Origin: Ensifer sp. IC3342
GTDB lineage: Bacteria > Pseudomonadota > Alphaproteobacteria > Rhizobiales > Rhizobiaceae
Reading direction: 5' to 3'
NCBI RefSeq assembly: GCF_020193655.1
Contig: NZ_JADYVE010000012.1
Span: 62,001-126,000 of the forward strand
Length of the DNA stretch: 64,000 nucleotides
The notes below the pieces were generated by a model, which worked only from the letters and a program-made list of their open reading frames with translations, had not been told where the DNA came from and ran no database searches. A program made the translations under genes and the position numbers. Below, piece after piece: positions 34,648-43,981 of the stretch (the first letter of the stretch is position 1; every line of letters starts with the position of its first letter).

Positions 34648-34881
34648 ATGAACAACAGGGAGATCTCCGGAATGCGTGATTTCTTCGACGCGATCCTTGA
34701 ACCCATGTCGATGGATATGGAGCCCGCACCGGACTCGATTCGGGCGGAGCCCAGCTTGGCGCTCAAGGCAGCGGAGGATCAATGCTGTTCCAGCCACCCT
34801 CCCGAGAAGCCGGCCCTGCGCAGGCCAGACACTACCCGTGGACAGCGGCGCATGATGTTCCAAATCAAGCCCGTGCGATAG
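34648..34881 (+). CDS. Small acidic open frame downstream of the exporter
   Basis: A possible 77-residue protein (ATG 34648, or ATG 34672 after AGATCTCCGGA) containing MRDFFDAILEPMSMDMEPAP. It follows the permease by 80 bases on the same strand, but its last 100 bases are antisense to the end of the glycoamylase-like gene. No family is recognised. It may be spurious. Confidence 0.3.
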   Translation: MNNREISGMRDFFDAILEPMSMDMEPAPDSIRAEPSLALKAAEDQCCSSHPPEKPALRRPDTTRGQRRMMFQIKPVR

Positions 34882-36107
34882 TTTTCGACCATCAAGACAA
34901 CCGGCCCCTGATCGATGCCAAAATGATAGGGGCTGATCCACCATCCGGTGGGGCTATCCTCCGCAGCAAACGTCCGGTTGAACGAGGGCACGAAGCCGTA
35001 AAGTCGCGTCATCCCGAGGCTCATCGTGGCAAAGTTGCCCGCCGTCGGGATCACGATCTCCGGCGCGAAAGGGAGGGAGGCGATGACGACCCACGGTGAT
35101 ACCGTCCCGTCGTCGGGGCCGAACGGCGCACCGCGAGCGATGTAGTCGAAGAACTCCCGCTTGACCCCGTCCACCTCGCGCGTGACCCAACCGGGCCCGT
35201 CGCTCGCAGTGAACCCCCAACAGCGTTCTCCGTAGCCGGCAAAGTTCATGGGATTGCGAATCGCATATTCCTGCTGGACAAAAGTCGCGTGACGACTGTT
35301 CTCGAAATAGTCGCTGTCGTGCTGCCGCATGAACTCGTCGCGGATGCCGCGGAAGTCCACCCACATATGCGAAAGCTGATGGGTAAAGAGCGGTCCCGAA
35401 TAAAGAAGTTCGCGGCCGTAAATCTTTGTCCATTGGTAGGTTTCGGTATAGGCCGCGTAGCTTTCCGACGGCAGCGCATGGGTCGGTGATCCAAGGCCGA
35501 GAAGGTACAGCAGCGGGCCTTCATCGTACCCACGCCACCGATGGGGGATGAACCCGTGTTCTGGACGCCAGCCATGCGTCAGCGTCGGGCCGCCGTCGCA
35601 GGCCCAGTTCCAGTCGGCGCGCTCATAGAGCGCCGTTGCTTGCCGGCGAATTTCGGACTCGTCTTGTGTGTCACGATCGAAATAGGCCGCGACAGTCAGA
35701 GCCCCCGCGAAAAGGAACGCCGAGTCGATGGTAGACAATTCGCACTGCCGGACGCGCCGCCCCGTCTCGATGTCCAGGAAATTATAGAAGAAGCCCTTAT
35801 AGCCAGATGCGTCCGGCTCTGGTCCCTGGGGAAGCCCCATCAAGTATCGCAGCACCCTGCGGGTGATCTTCGCCGCAAACTCGCGGATGATGATGCCGCG
35901 TTCGACGCCGACGGGGGTCGCCGCCAACGCCATGCCGATTGCCGCGATGCTTGCCGGGGCATCTGGTGCCGTCTTGTCGCGAACCAGACCGTTGTCCGGG
36001 TTCGTTTCATGAAGATAGTACAGCAATGTGGTGAACTGCAGCCGACGCCAGTCGTCGTCGGTCGGGAGTCCCTGGAGGTCAGCTTCGGTCGGCGGCATCT
36101 CCCGCAT
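34779..36107 (-). CDS. Glycoamylase-like family protein (PF10091 type)
   Basis: A 442-residue protein of the glycoamylase-like family (COG5368), an alpha/alpha-barrel fold. Characteristic stretches are YKGFFYNFLDIETGRRV, WRPEHGFIPHRWRGYDEGPL, SGPLFTHQLSHMWVDFRGI and SPYHFGIDQGPVVLMVENYR, with many conserved Trp, His and Asp residues. Members include beta-glucan-processing proteins and domains fused to cyclic glucan synthases. No signal peptide is visible, so a cytosolic place is likely. ATG 36107 is chosen over the in-frame TTG at 36116. It stands alone between convergent and unrelated genes. Confidence 0.85.
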   Translation of the reverse strand: MREMPPTEADLQGLPTDDDWRRLQFTTLLYYLHETNPDNGLVRDKTAPDAPASIAAIGMALAATPVGVERGIIIREFAAKITRRVLRYLMGLPQGPEPDASGYKGFFYNFLDIETGRRVRQCELSTIDSAFLFAGALTVAAYFDRDTQDESEIRRQATALYERADWNWACDGGPTLTHGWRPEHGFIPHRWRGYDEGPLLYLLGLGSPTHALPSESYAAYTETYQWTKIYGRELLYSGPLFTHQLSHMWVDFRGIRDEFMRQHDSDYFENSRHATFVQQEYAIRNPMNFAGYGERCWGFTASDGPGWVTREVDGVKREFFDYIARGAPFGPDDGTVSPWVVIASLPFAPEIVIPTAGNFATMSLGMTRLYGFVPSFNRTFAAEDSPTGWWISPYHFGIDQGPVVLMVENYRTGLIWNIMRRCPRVVSGLRRAGFSGGWLEQH

Positions 36108-36295
36108 GGCTGTCAATCACGTGTTAAATGAAAGTCGCTCGGAGGGCCGTCGTCAATTGTCATGGCTGGGATCTCGTCGAGTCGGAATCGGCCACAACCG
36201 AGAACTCATCCTTACGGCAACTTCAACTGCTGCTCCACGACGACATCACCAAGCGTGACGGCATCGCATTGAAATCGTTGGCGCGGCAACCCGGC

Positions 36296-36907
36296 TCAGG
36301 ATCTCGGGAAAGCGGCGCGCTTGAGCGCATCCCACCCCCGCTGGTTCGCCTGATCGAACGCCTTGCGCGCCTCCGACAAGGCCGAGCTCATCGATATCCA
36401 GGAGTCGCTTCCCGCCTGCTTCAATTTCTGCAGTCGGGCTTCGGCCTCCGCCGCATCCACCCTCATCTGCTTGATAGCCGCATCAATGTCGGCGCGCCTA
36501 GCGGCGGCGACCCTGGCCGCTTCGTAATGGAGCTTGTCCGCGGCCTCGCGCCAAGCGTTTGCTTGCGCAGCGGCAACCTTGCGGAAAGTCGCTTGTTGCT
36601 GCTCAATCTGCTCGCCGATAGTCTCGAAATAGCTTTCGACCTGGGCTTCGAAGCCGTGCCACAGCGACTCCAGCTGTGCGTTGCTGGCCTTTATGGCGGT
36701 TTCGCCCGCTTCAGCCTGTGCCTTGACCTGGGCCTGAAACTCGTCGCGCCGCTTGCTCAAGTCGGACATCAGTTGATCGACCCTGCGTCGAAGCTCTGTC
36801 TTCCCCTGATCGGTCTTGGTCTCAAGCGACGCCAATACGGCGTCCATCTCGTCGAGACGTTCCTTGGTCCAGCTCAGGTAGGAATGCATACTGCTTTGCT
36901 CCGGCAT
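36296..36907 (-). CDS. Coiled-coil protein of unknown function
   Basis: A 203-residue, almost entirely helical protein, rich in Ala, Glu, Lys, Arg and Gln with heptad-like spacing from about residue 15 to 160 (RRRVDQLMSDLSKRRDEFQA, VESYFETIGEQIEQQQATF). There is no signal peptide or membrane segment. The codon pattern is clearly coding. It may be a structural or scaffolding protein. A few neighbours of this type occur in rhizobial stress loci, but no function can be assigned. A GGAGG-like site (GGAGGCTGTC) precedes the ATG. Confidence 0.75.
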   Translation of the reverse strand: MPEQSSMHSYLSWTKERLDEMDAVLASLETKTDQGKTELRRRVDQLMSDLSKRRDEFQAQVKAQAEAGETAIKASNAQLESLWHGFEAQVESYFETIGEQIEQQQATFRKVAAAQANAWREAADKLHYEAARVAAARRADIDAAIKQMRVDAAEAEARLQKLKQAGSDSWISMSSALSEARKAFDQANQRGWDALKRAAFPRS

Positions 36908-37284
36908 GACAGCCTCCGTTTTTGAACATATTGCCTAAACGAGGTCCTGCACACGTTGATTGAGATCAAAGCCGACACCGTTTGAAGGTCGGCGGCCCAA
37001 AAAGTCGTGAGTTGGAGGGGGGACTTTGGTTAGGTCACTACATCGCTTTTCAGCCAGCTATGCAGCCGGGCATTAGACGGTTAAGGAGGAACCCACCTTC
37101 TCCACCTGCTTGCCACGGCAAACTTGCCGAGAACGGCAAGTTTGCCCGGACCGAGATCGGTCACCTCGCGGGCATGACTCCACAGGGAGCAGGCCGCGCT
37201 CCCTGGCAGGACCGCACGCACGCGAAGGATCCGGGGACCTCGCGCGGCAGCCGCCGCGCGATTGACTGCCCAGCGGTCCTGACC
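36908..37284. other. Intergenic region with a strong hairpin
   Basis: About 375 bases without a gene-like frame. It holds the promoter of the coiled-coil gene at the left and a 13-bp perfect stem (listed separately) near the centre. Confidence 0.5.
37117..37146. repeat. 13-bp perfect stem with AGAA loop
   Basis: GGCAAACTTGCCG at 37117-37129 pairs perfectly with CGGCAAGTTTGCC at 37134-37146 around a four-base loop. No T-run follows on either strand, so it is not a classic intrinsic terminator. It lies between the ends of the RND operon and the upstream side of the coiled-coil gene. Confidence 0.7.
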
Positions 37285-38565
37285 TCAGTACGAGATCTGC
37301 CCGTCCACGATCTCTCCGCTCGAGGGGGAAAGCTCGCGTTTCAACACTTCGCGTGCTTCGCCGCTGATGACCGATGCCGGAGCCGCGACGGCCACGCGCG
37401 CCGCCGAACCTGCGAAATTGGCTGCCGCCACGCCTGCCCGGTCCGCGAATGTCACCTCGCCTCCCGAAAGCGTTTGACCGGCTAGGCGCCGGCCGAGCAG
37501 ACGCACGATCTCAGGGCTGTCGGCGAAGGCATTATGGCCAAGCGGATCGTTCGAGGCGATGGCGCTCGTGTCGATAACCGAAACACCAAGCTCCTCCAGC
37601 GCGGCGGCATAGGGCCTGAGATCGGACCCTCCGACCCGGTCAACTCCGCCCGACAGCCAGCGAGAAGCCTCGAGCGCCTTGTCTCGCGTCGATGTCAGGA
37701 TCGCGAAATGCGGCCGTTTGGGCCCCATCTCGATGAACTGGCGGCGAAACACATCGATATCGATGTCCGGCGACGCAAGCACGACATTCTTGATTTTGGC
37801 CGGGATTGCTTTTTCGCGCATGGCAACGCCGCGCAACGCCTCCGCGGCGAGCCAGCTTCCCATCGAATGCGCAAGGATCGTCACATCGGCGACGTCGGGG
37901 CTCCTTGTCGCTTGGAGGATCAGGTCCTCCAAGGCTCGCCGCGAGTAGTTGGCGCTTTCCTTGTCATAGAGATAGTCGAAAACGCGAGCCCGCGACGGCC
38001 AGGCGAAGAGGATCGGTGTCGCATTAGTGCCTGAGTCGTGAACTATCTGGGCGAAGCGAAAAACGGCATCGGCATAGGTGTTGTTGAAGCCGTGGACAAA
38101 GATGAGCACCTGCCGCTTGGCGTTCCGGTTCTTGCGAAACCATGCGAGTGCCTGCCCTTCCGTGGCAACCTTGCCGACTTCAAGGACTGAAAACTCCTTT
38201 TCCGGGTTCGGCGGCACCCGCGAGGGCCATTGCACCTCGCCGATCTTGCGGTTTCGATCCGGAGGAATGGAGACGGTGACGTTGTTTAGTGAGATCGCTG
38301 TTCCGCGCTCGCCCGAATAGAGGCGACCGGGATCGTTTGATGACTTGCGCGTCGTCGCCACCAGCATGTTCACCCGATTGGCGTCGCTGGCGGCCACCTG
38401 AGGAGGCTGAAGGACGTTCTCCACCCGGGTAGCGCAGCCGGGTGCGACGAGGCAAAGCACCAACAGCGAAGCAAGCGCCCGCTGCGGAAACGCATGTATC
38501 GCAGTGGTCCGGTGCGGCCCCCGGGCGAAACGACGCCCGGGGAAAGAGAGACTGGAAATCGCCAT
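37285..38565 (-). CDS. Lipoprotein alpha/beta hydrolase (DUF900-like)
   Basis: A 426-residue protein. An N-terminal signal ends in LVLCLVAPGC, a lipobox, so it should be a lipoprotein. The hydrolase domain has the oxyanion region IFVHGFNNTYADAVFRFAQI and the nucleophile elbow LAHSMGSW. Later Asp and His residues (near ASPDIDID and DPLGHNAF) can complete the triad. The family is the DUF900 alpha/beta hydrolases. The start at 38565 follows the pump gene stop (TGACATG), so it is the last gene of the RND operon. The substrate is unknown. The frame reaches 38610. Confidence 0.85.
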   Translation of the reverse strand: MAISSLSFPGRRFARGPHRTTAIHAFPQRALASLLVLCLVAPGCATRVENVLQPPQVAASDANRVNMLVATTRKSSNDPGRLYSGERGTAISLNNVTVSIPPDRNRKIGEVQWPSRVPPNPEKEFSVLEVGKVATEGQALAWFRKNRNAKRQVLIFVHGFNNTYADAVFRFAQIVHDSGTNATPILFAWPSRARVFDYLYDKESANYSRRALEDLILQATRSPDVADVTILAHSMGSWLAAEALRGVAMREKAIPAKIKNVVLASPDIDIDVFRRQFIEMGPKRPHFAILTSTRDKALEASRWLSGGVDRVGGSDLRPYAAALEELGVSVIDTSAIASNDPLGHNAFADSPEIVRLLGRRLAGQTLSGGEVTFADRAGVAAANFAGSAARVAVAAPASVISGEAREVLKRELSPSSGEIVDGQISY

Positions 38566-38566
38566 G

Positions 38567-41500
38567 TCAGTTCTGCTCGATCTCACGCGGTATCCGGAAC
38601 CAGGCGACATAGAGCGCCGGCAGGAACAGCAGCGTCAGCGCCGTTCCCACGACGATTCCACCCATCATCGCGTAGGCCATTGGTCCCCAGAATATCTCGT
38701 GCGAGATCGGGATCAGCGCCAGGGTCGCAGCGGCAGCGGTCAGCATGATCGGCCGCATGCGATGTTCGGTCGCCTCGATGACCGCCTTCCACGGCGACAG
38801 GCCCTCTGCGCGCAATTCCTCGATCTGCACGATCAGGATCACCGAGTTGCGGATGAGGATGCCGACGAGCGCGAGCACGCCGAGCAGCGCGACGAAGCCG
38901 AGCGGGGCGTTGCTCACAAGCAGAGCCACGACAACACCGATGAGAGCCAACGGCGCAACTGAGAAGACCAGGAACAGCCTATGGAAGCTCTGAAGCTGGA
39001 TCATCAGGAGCGTTGCCATGATGAGGAGCATGGCCGGCACCACCGTCGCAATGGGACCCTGCGACTTGGCGCTTTCCTCAACCGCACCGGCGATTTCAAC
39101 GTGATAGCCGATCGGTAACGTTTGCTCGAACGCCGCAATCTCGTCGGCTAGCGCCTTCACGATTGTTGCTGGCTGCGTCGTATCACTGATCCCGGCCTTA
39201 ACCGTGATGGTCGGGAGCCTATCGCGCCGCCAGATCGTCGGCTGTTCGAGTTCATAGCGAAACCTTGCGACCGAGGACAATGGGACAGACTGGCCGCTGC
39301 TGGATTGCAGTTGCAGATCCAGCAGCGTGTCGATCGATCCCCGCTCCGTTTCTGCTGCCCGGCCGACCACATTGACCAGATAGATGTCGTCCCTGACCTG
39401 CGTTGCCGCGTCCCCGCGTACGACGGTGTTGAGCGCCATGGCGACGTCCTTGGATGAGACGCCGAGCTGCCGCGCCTTATCCTGCAGCACGTCAAGCTTG
39501 ACGACGCGCGCCGGTTCATTCCAGTCAAAGGCGAGGTTCTTAAGGGAAGGATGAGTGCCTACAATAGAGCCCAGTTTGTGTGCGAGATCGCGCACGGTTT
39601 GGAGGTCCTCGCCGGACACGCGGTACTGAATCGGTTTGCCGACCGGCGGACCGATTTCGAGGAGCTTCACATAGGCATCAGTTCCGGGAAAAGTCCGCTG
39701 AAGATAGGCCTCCACGTCCCGCTTCAGATTGTCGCGAGCCTTGAGCCCTTTGGTGACGATGACAGTCTGCCCGAAGGCAACGTCGGCCGGCTGCACGTCG
39801 AAGGAAAGGATGAAGCGCGGCGCGCCCCTTCCGACATATGTCGACCAATGCTCGACCGCAGGGTTGCCGGTCAGCACCTCACGCTCAAACTGACCCATCT
39901 GGCGACTTGTTTCGGCAATCGAGCTGTTCTGCGGCAGATTCCAGTCGACGATGAGTTCCGGCCGGTCGGAGCTCGGAAAGAACTGCTGTTGCACCATGGA
40001 CAGGCCGGCGACCGATCCGGCGAAGAGGAGGGCCGTGGCGACGATCGTAATCCAGCGCCAGCGAAGGCAGAATTGCAGCAGCCGTGAAAACGCCCTCGCG
40101 GACCAGCCCTTGTGTTCGGCATGCTTCTTCATCGTCTTGGGCAGCAAGGTCACGCCGAGCAGGGGCGTGAACAATACGGCAACGATCCAGGACACGATGA
40201 GCGATACGGCGATGACGACGAAGAGAGAGAAGGTGAACTCGCCAGCGCTGCTCTTGTTGAAGGCGACGGGGATGAAGCCCGCGACGGTCACGAGCGTGCC
40301 GGTCAACATTGGGAAGGCCGTGGACGTGTAGACGTAGGTGGCGGCCTTTTTCAGGCTGTCACCCATTTCCAGCCGCGCCACCATCATCTCGACTGCGATC
40401 ATCGCATCGTCGACGAGAAGACCGAGCGCGATGATGAGCGCTCCGAGCGAGATTCGCTGCAGCGAAATCCCAGTATAGAGCATAACCATAAAGGTGATGG
40501 CGAGAACGAGCGGGATTGCGATCGCCACGACCAGGCCGGCCCTTAACCCGAGACTGATGAAACTGATCACGAGCACGATCGCGACCGCCTCGAACAGGGC
40601 CTTTGTGAAGCCCCCGACTGCCTCGTGAACGACTTTCGGCTGGTCGGATACCTGTTCGACCGCGACGCCGACCGGAAGGTCCTGAACGATCCCGGCCATC
40701 GTCTTTTCCAGCGTTTCGCCGAAGGCAAGCACGTTGCCACCTGTCTTCATGCCAATCGCGAGCCCGATCGCCGGCTTTCCATTGAAGCGGAAGAGCGAGC
40801 TTGGCGGGTCGACATAGCCGCGGGTGACGTTGGCGACGTCCGTCAGCGGGAAGAAGCGGTCGTTTACCCTGAGATTGATCCCGCGCAAGGTGTCTTCGGA
40901 GATGAAGCGGCCGCCGACGCGCAGCGCGATGCGCTCCGGTCCCGCCTCAACGAAACCTGACTGCGTCACGGCGTTTTGCGCCTGCAGTGCGGAGACGATC
41001 GCGGCGCGGTCGATGCCGAGAGCTGCGATTTTGCGCGTGGAGAATTCGAGATAAATGGCCTCGTCCTGTGCACCGACGATGTCGACCTTGCCCACGTCTC
41101 GAATCTTGAGGATCTGCGTTCGGGCGTCCTCCGCGAAATCGCGCAATTCCCTGTGACTGAGGCCGTCGCCGATAAACGCATAGATGTTGCCGTAGACATC
41201 GCCGAACTGGTCGTCGAAGAACGGACCGATAACGCCCTGCGGAAACTCATGCGTGATATCGTCAATCAGGTTGCGCACCCGCGACCAGGTGGGTTTCACA
41301 TCCACAGCGTTAGTCTCCGGCAGCAGATCGACGAAGACGATCGTCTGACCGGCGGTGGTGATACTGCGGGTATGTTCGAGATTGTTGAGTTCCTGCAGCT
41401 TCTTTTCGATGCGATCGGTAACCTGCTGCGTCACTTCCTGAGCGGAGGCGCCGGGCCACTGGGCCTGGATCACCATCGTCTTGATGGTGAAGGATGGATC

Positions 41501-41617
41501 TTCCTCGCGGCCGAGGGCCATATAGGCGTATGCGCCTGCCACTGTGAAGATGATCATGAAATACCAGACGAGCGAGCGATGCTCGAGCGCCCAGTCTGAA
41601 AGGTTGAACTTGTTCAC
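38567..41617 (-). CDS. RND-family efflux pump (AcrB/MdtB-like)
   Basis: A 1016-residue inner-membrane resistance-nodulation-division pump with 12 predicted spans and two large periplasmic loops. The proton-relay aspartates are in LGLLVDDAMIAVEMMVARLE, and repeat-two regions such as FVALLGVLALVGILIRNSVI and MRPIMLTAAAATLALIP follow. The size and motifs fit hydrophobe/amphiphile exporters, not heavy-metal ones. The start overlaps the adaptor stop. No outer-membrane channel gene is in the operon, so it probably uses a chromosomal TolC-type protein. Confidence 0.94.
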   Translation of the reverse strand: MNKFNLSDWALEHRSLVWYFMIIFTVAGAYAYMALGREEDPSFTIKTMVIQAQWPGASAQEVTQQVTDRIEKKLQELNNLEHTRSITTAGQTIVFVDLLPETNAVDVKPTWSRVRNLIDDITHEFPQGVIGPFFDDQFGDVYGNIYAFIGDGLSHRELRDFAEDARTQILKIRDVGKVDIVGAQDEAIYLEFSTRKIAALGIDRAAIVSALQAQNAVTQSGFVEAGPERIALRVGGRFISEDTLRGINLRVNDRFFPLTDVANVTRGYVDPPSSLFRFNGKPAIGLAIGMKTGGNVLAFGETLEKTMAGIVQDLPVGVAVEQVSDQPKVVHEAVGGFTKALFEAVAIVLVISFISLGLRAGLVVAIAIPLVLAITFMVMLYTGISLQRISLGALIIALGLLVDDAMIAVEMMVARLEMGDSLKKAATYVYTSTAFPMLTGTLVTVAGFIPVAFNKSSAGEFTFSLFVVIAVSLIVSWIVAVLFTPLLGVTLLPKTMKKHAEHKGWSARAFSRLLQFCLRWRWITIVATALLFAGSVAGLSMVQQQFFPSSDRPELIVDWNLPQNSSIAETSRQMGQFEREVLTGNPAVEHWSTYVGRGAPRFILSFDVQPADVAFGQTVIVTKGLKARDNLKRDVEAYLQRTFPGTDAYVKLLEIGPPVGKPIQYRVSGEDLQTVRDLAHKLGSIVGTHPSLKNLAFDWNEPARVVKLDVLQDKARQLGVSSKDVAMALNTVVRGDAATQVRDDIYLVNVVGRAAETERGSIDTLLDLQLQSSSGQSVPLSSVARFRYELEQPTIWRRDRLPTITVKAGISDTTQPATIVKALADEIAAFEQTLPIGYHVEIAGAVEESAKSQGPIATVVPAMLLIMATLLMIQLQSFHRLFLVFSVAPLALIGVVVALLVSNAPLGFVALLGVLALVGILIRNSVILIVQIEELRAEGLSPWKAVIEATEHRMRPIMLTAAAATLALIPISHEIFWGPMAYAMMGGIVVGTALTLLFLPALYVAWFRIPREIEQN

Positions 41618-42711
41618 GGGCGCTGCTCCTGTTCGATTCTCACGCTCTGTCCCTCGGTCAGTTGATTCACGCCGGCGATGACAACATTGTCCCCGTCCGT
41701 AAGCCCGGAGACGACCCGGACGGAACGGATGTCAGCGGAGGAAATGTCGAGCCGCACGGATCTCAGTGAAACTGTGTGGGTCGCCGGGTCGACCACCCAG
41801 ACATGGTCGGCGCCATCCTTCCTTACGACGGCCGCCGCAGGCAGGCCGATCCGGGGCGGTTGCTGCACCTCTGGTGGAGCTGCGGTCACCACCGATCCGA
41901 GGCGGAAGACCTCCGGCGCCTTATCGATCGCGATTTTCAGCCTGTGCATGCGGGTGCCGGCATCGGCCTGCGGTCCGATCTCGCGCAGAACTCCGGAGGT
42001 CCTGAGCGTCTCGTCGAGCTGAAGGGCGATGTCGAACCGCTCCCCCAGACGCAGGGATCGCAAGTGGGTTTCCGGAACGTCGACGACCACGTCGCGCCGA
42101 TCGAGGCGCGCGAGTCTCAGCACCGGCTGGCCGGCAGTTACCGTCTGCCCGACTTCGGCCGAGGTGGCGGTGACAACACCATCGAACTCGACCTTCAACG
42201 CGGCATAGCCAAGCTGCTCGCGCGCCTTGTCGAGGCTGGCATTTGCCTTCCCGACATTGGCCCAGGCCGATTTTAGCGCCTGCTCGGCAAGATCCAGATC
42301 CGCGATGCTCGCCGCGCTCGTCGAGGAAAGCCGGCGCTTGCGGTTCTCCGTCAACATGGCGTTCTCAAACTGCGCTTCAGCGTTGCGAAGGTCGGCTTCG
42401 GCGCTCCGGACCGCAAGCTCAAGAGCGAGCGGATCAATCTCGGCCACGACATCGCCTGCCCGCACGAGGTCGCCGACATTCACTTTGCGCGCCACGACGC
42501 GCCCCAATGTGCGAAATGCAAGATCGGTTTCCACCGGGGCCTGGACGATTCCGGGGAAGTGCGCTGTCTCCGCCTGCGCGGCGCTCGCCGCGACGGATTT
42601 GACGGGCCGCGACTTGGCCGGCTCGCCAGCGTTGGCATCCTGATCGCGGCCGGCAAGAAGCGCGAGTGCTGCGACGAGTGAAAACGAGAGGTGAGAGCGG
42701 TAACGAGCCAT
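41614..42711 (-). CDS. RND periplasmic adaptor 1
   Basis: A 365-residue membrane fusion protein with an N-terminal signal-like segment (LSFSLVAALALLAG), a lipoyl domain (VARKVNVGDLVRAGDVVAEI), an alpha-hairpin (about 105-165), a second lipoyl half (VEFDGVVTATSAEVGQTVTA) and a beta-barrel with a proximal domain. Its stop overlaps the pump start by four bases. It lies one base after the other adaptor, so the operon codes two different adaptors for one pump. Confidence 0.9.
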   Translation of the reverse strand: MARYRSHLSFSLVAALALLAGRDQDANAGEPAKSRPVKSVAASAAQAETAHFPGIVQAPVETDLAFRTLGRVVARKVNVGDLVRAGDVVAEIDPLALELAVRSAEADLRNAEAQFENAMLTENRKRRLSSTSAASIADLDLAEQALKSAWANVGKANASLDKAREQLGYAALKVEFDGVVTATSAEVGQTVTAGQPVLRLARLDRRDVVVDVPETHLRSLRLGERFDIALQLDETLRTSGVLREIGPQADAGTRMHRLKIAIDKAPEVFRLGSVVTAAPPEVQQPPRIGLPAAAVVRKDGADHVWVVDPATHTVSLRSVRLDISSADIRSVRVVSGLTDGDNVVIAGVNQLTEGQSVRIEQEQRP

Positions 42712-42712
42712 C

Positions 42713-43777
42713 TTACTTGCCCTTCCAGGCCACGGCTTGGCCTTCCTTGAGAAACTTTCCGCCCTCGGTGACGATCAGGTCTTGTGGGGCGATCCCACCG
42801 GCGACGATCAGATCGCTTTTGCGATAGCTCGCGACCGCAATCTTCCTGAGCGAAACGGAGCGGTTTTCGGGGTTGATGAGCCACACGGCGGGCTCGCCCA
42901 TCGCGGAGGCAATCGCGCCCGCGGGCAGGATGATTCCCTTGCGCGACGGAGAACGGAATTCACCGACGACGGGCGTACCGAGCGGCCATTGCGCATCGTC
43001 CGGCAGTGCCACCTTGATGCGGACCGTTCCGCTTCTCGTGTCGATGAAGGGAGAGACTTCCCTGACGGTCGCTTGCGTTTCCAATGCGCGATCCGCGATC
43101 GGTGCCACCTCGACGGCGGCTAGCGGCCTTCCTTCCAGGAAGAACGCCTCGAACACCTCGAAGACGGCGTCTCGCGGGCCGTCATGGGCGAGCGTGAAGG
43201 CAGGCTGCGCCGCGGAGACCACTCGACCGACCTCGATTTCGCGTGCGGTGATGATGCCGTCCGCGTCGGCTTTCAGTTCCGTGTAGGACAGGGCGTCCTT
43301 GGCCGTCGCCAGCGCCGCTTCGGCAGCCTCCAGTGACGCTCGCGCGGTTCGCAGCTCCTTGTCTGCCTGGTCGAAGGTCGCCTGTGAAATCGAGCGCGAA
43401 CGCAAAAGCGCCTCGTACCGATCGAACGTCAGCGTCCTCTGTTTGACTATCGCTTGCGCCGACTCGAGCCCGGCCCGGGCGACCTCCACATCGGCCCGCT
43501 GTTCTTTGTCCTCAAGGCGGGCAAGAACATCGCCGGCGCGCACATGCAAGCCAACATCGACGAAGCGCTCGATCACCCTGCCACTGACGCGGAAGGACAG
43601 GTCGGACTGAATTCGCGCCTTCACCTCCCCGGTGATCTCGGCGCTGGGCTGATACTCGGCCGACGAGGCGCGAACGGCGCGCACCTGCTGTGGCGATGGC
43701 GTGACTTCGGCTTTCTCTTCGCAGCCGGCGAGATAGGCGCAGGCGAGACCAATTCCAATCAAACGAAAGGGCTGCAT
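42713..43777 (-). CDS. RND periplasmic adaptor 2 (lipoprotein)
   Basis: A 354-residue membrane fusion protein. ATG 43777 has GGAG seven bases upstream and gives the lipoprotein signal MQPFRLIGIGLACAYLAGC. The longer frame to 43846 would bury the signal and is rejected. The lipoyl, hairpin and barrel regions are in order (VDVGLHVRAGDVLARLEDKE; ELKADADGIITAREIEVGRV). It is the first gene of the four-gene efflux operon. The TetR operator lies 50-70 bases upstream. Confidence 0.9.
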   Translation of the reverse strand: MQPFRLIGIGLACAYLAGCEEKAEVTPSPQQVRAVRASSAEYQPSAEITGEVKARIQSDLSFRVSGRVIERFVDVGLHVRAGDVLARLEDKEQRADVEVARAGLESAQAIVKQRTLTFDRYEALLRSRSISQATFDQADKELRTARASLEAAEAALATAKDALSYTELKADADGIITAREIEVGRVVSAAQPAFTLAHDGPRDAVFEVFEAFFLEGRPLAAVEVAPIADRALETQATVREVSPFIDTRSGTVRIKVALPDDAQWPLGTPVVGEFRSPSRKGIILPAGAIASAMGEPAVWLINPENRSVSLRKIAVASYRKSDLIVAGGIAPQDLIVTEGGKFLKEGQAVAWKGK

Positions 43778-43827
43778 TTTTTGCTCCGTTACGGTTTGCA
43801 ACCAAGAGGACGATGAGCTAGTATCAC

Positions 43828-43845
43828 TGACTAACGGGTTAGTCA
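43828..43845. promoter_or_regulatory. TetR operator of the RND operon
   Basis: An inverted repeat TGACTAAC-GG-GTTAGTCA with perfect eight-base arms lies between the divergent efflux operon and tetR gene, 50 bases upstream of the operon start. The layout is that of AcrR/TtgR-type local repressors. Confidence 0.75.
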
Positions 43846-43981
43846 ATTAAGATGGAAGTGCACGTTGGCGGATGGTCAAAGCGGGCGAGGCAGCCCGGCC
43901 TAAGCCACCGGTTAACCTGTTAGGATCGCTTGAAGCAGGCGATTCGACCAAACGCCATCACCCATCAGGAATGGAAGTGAG

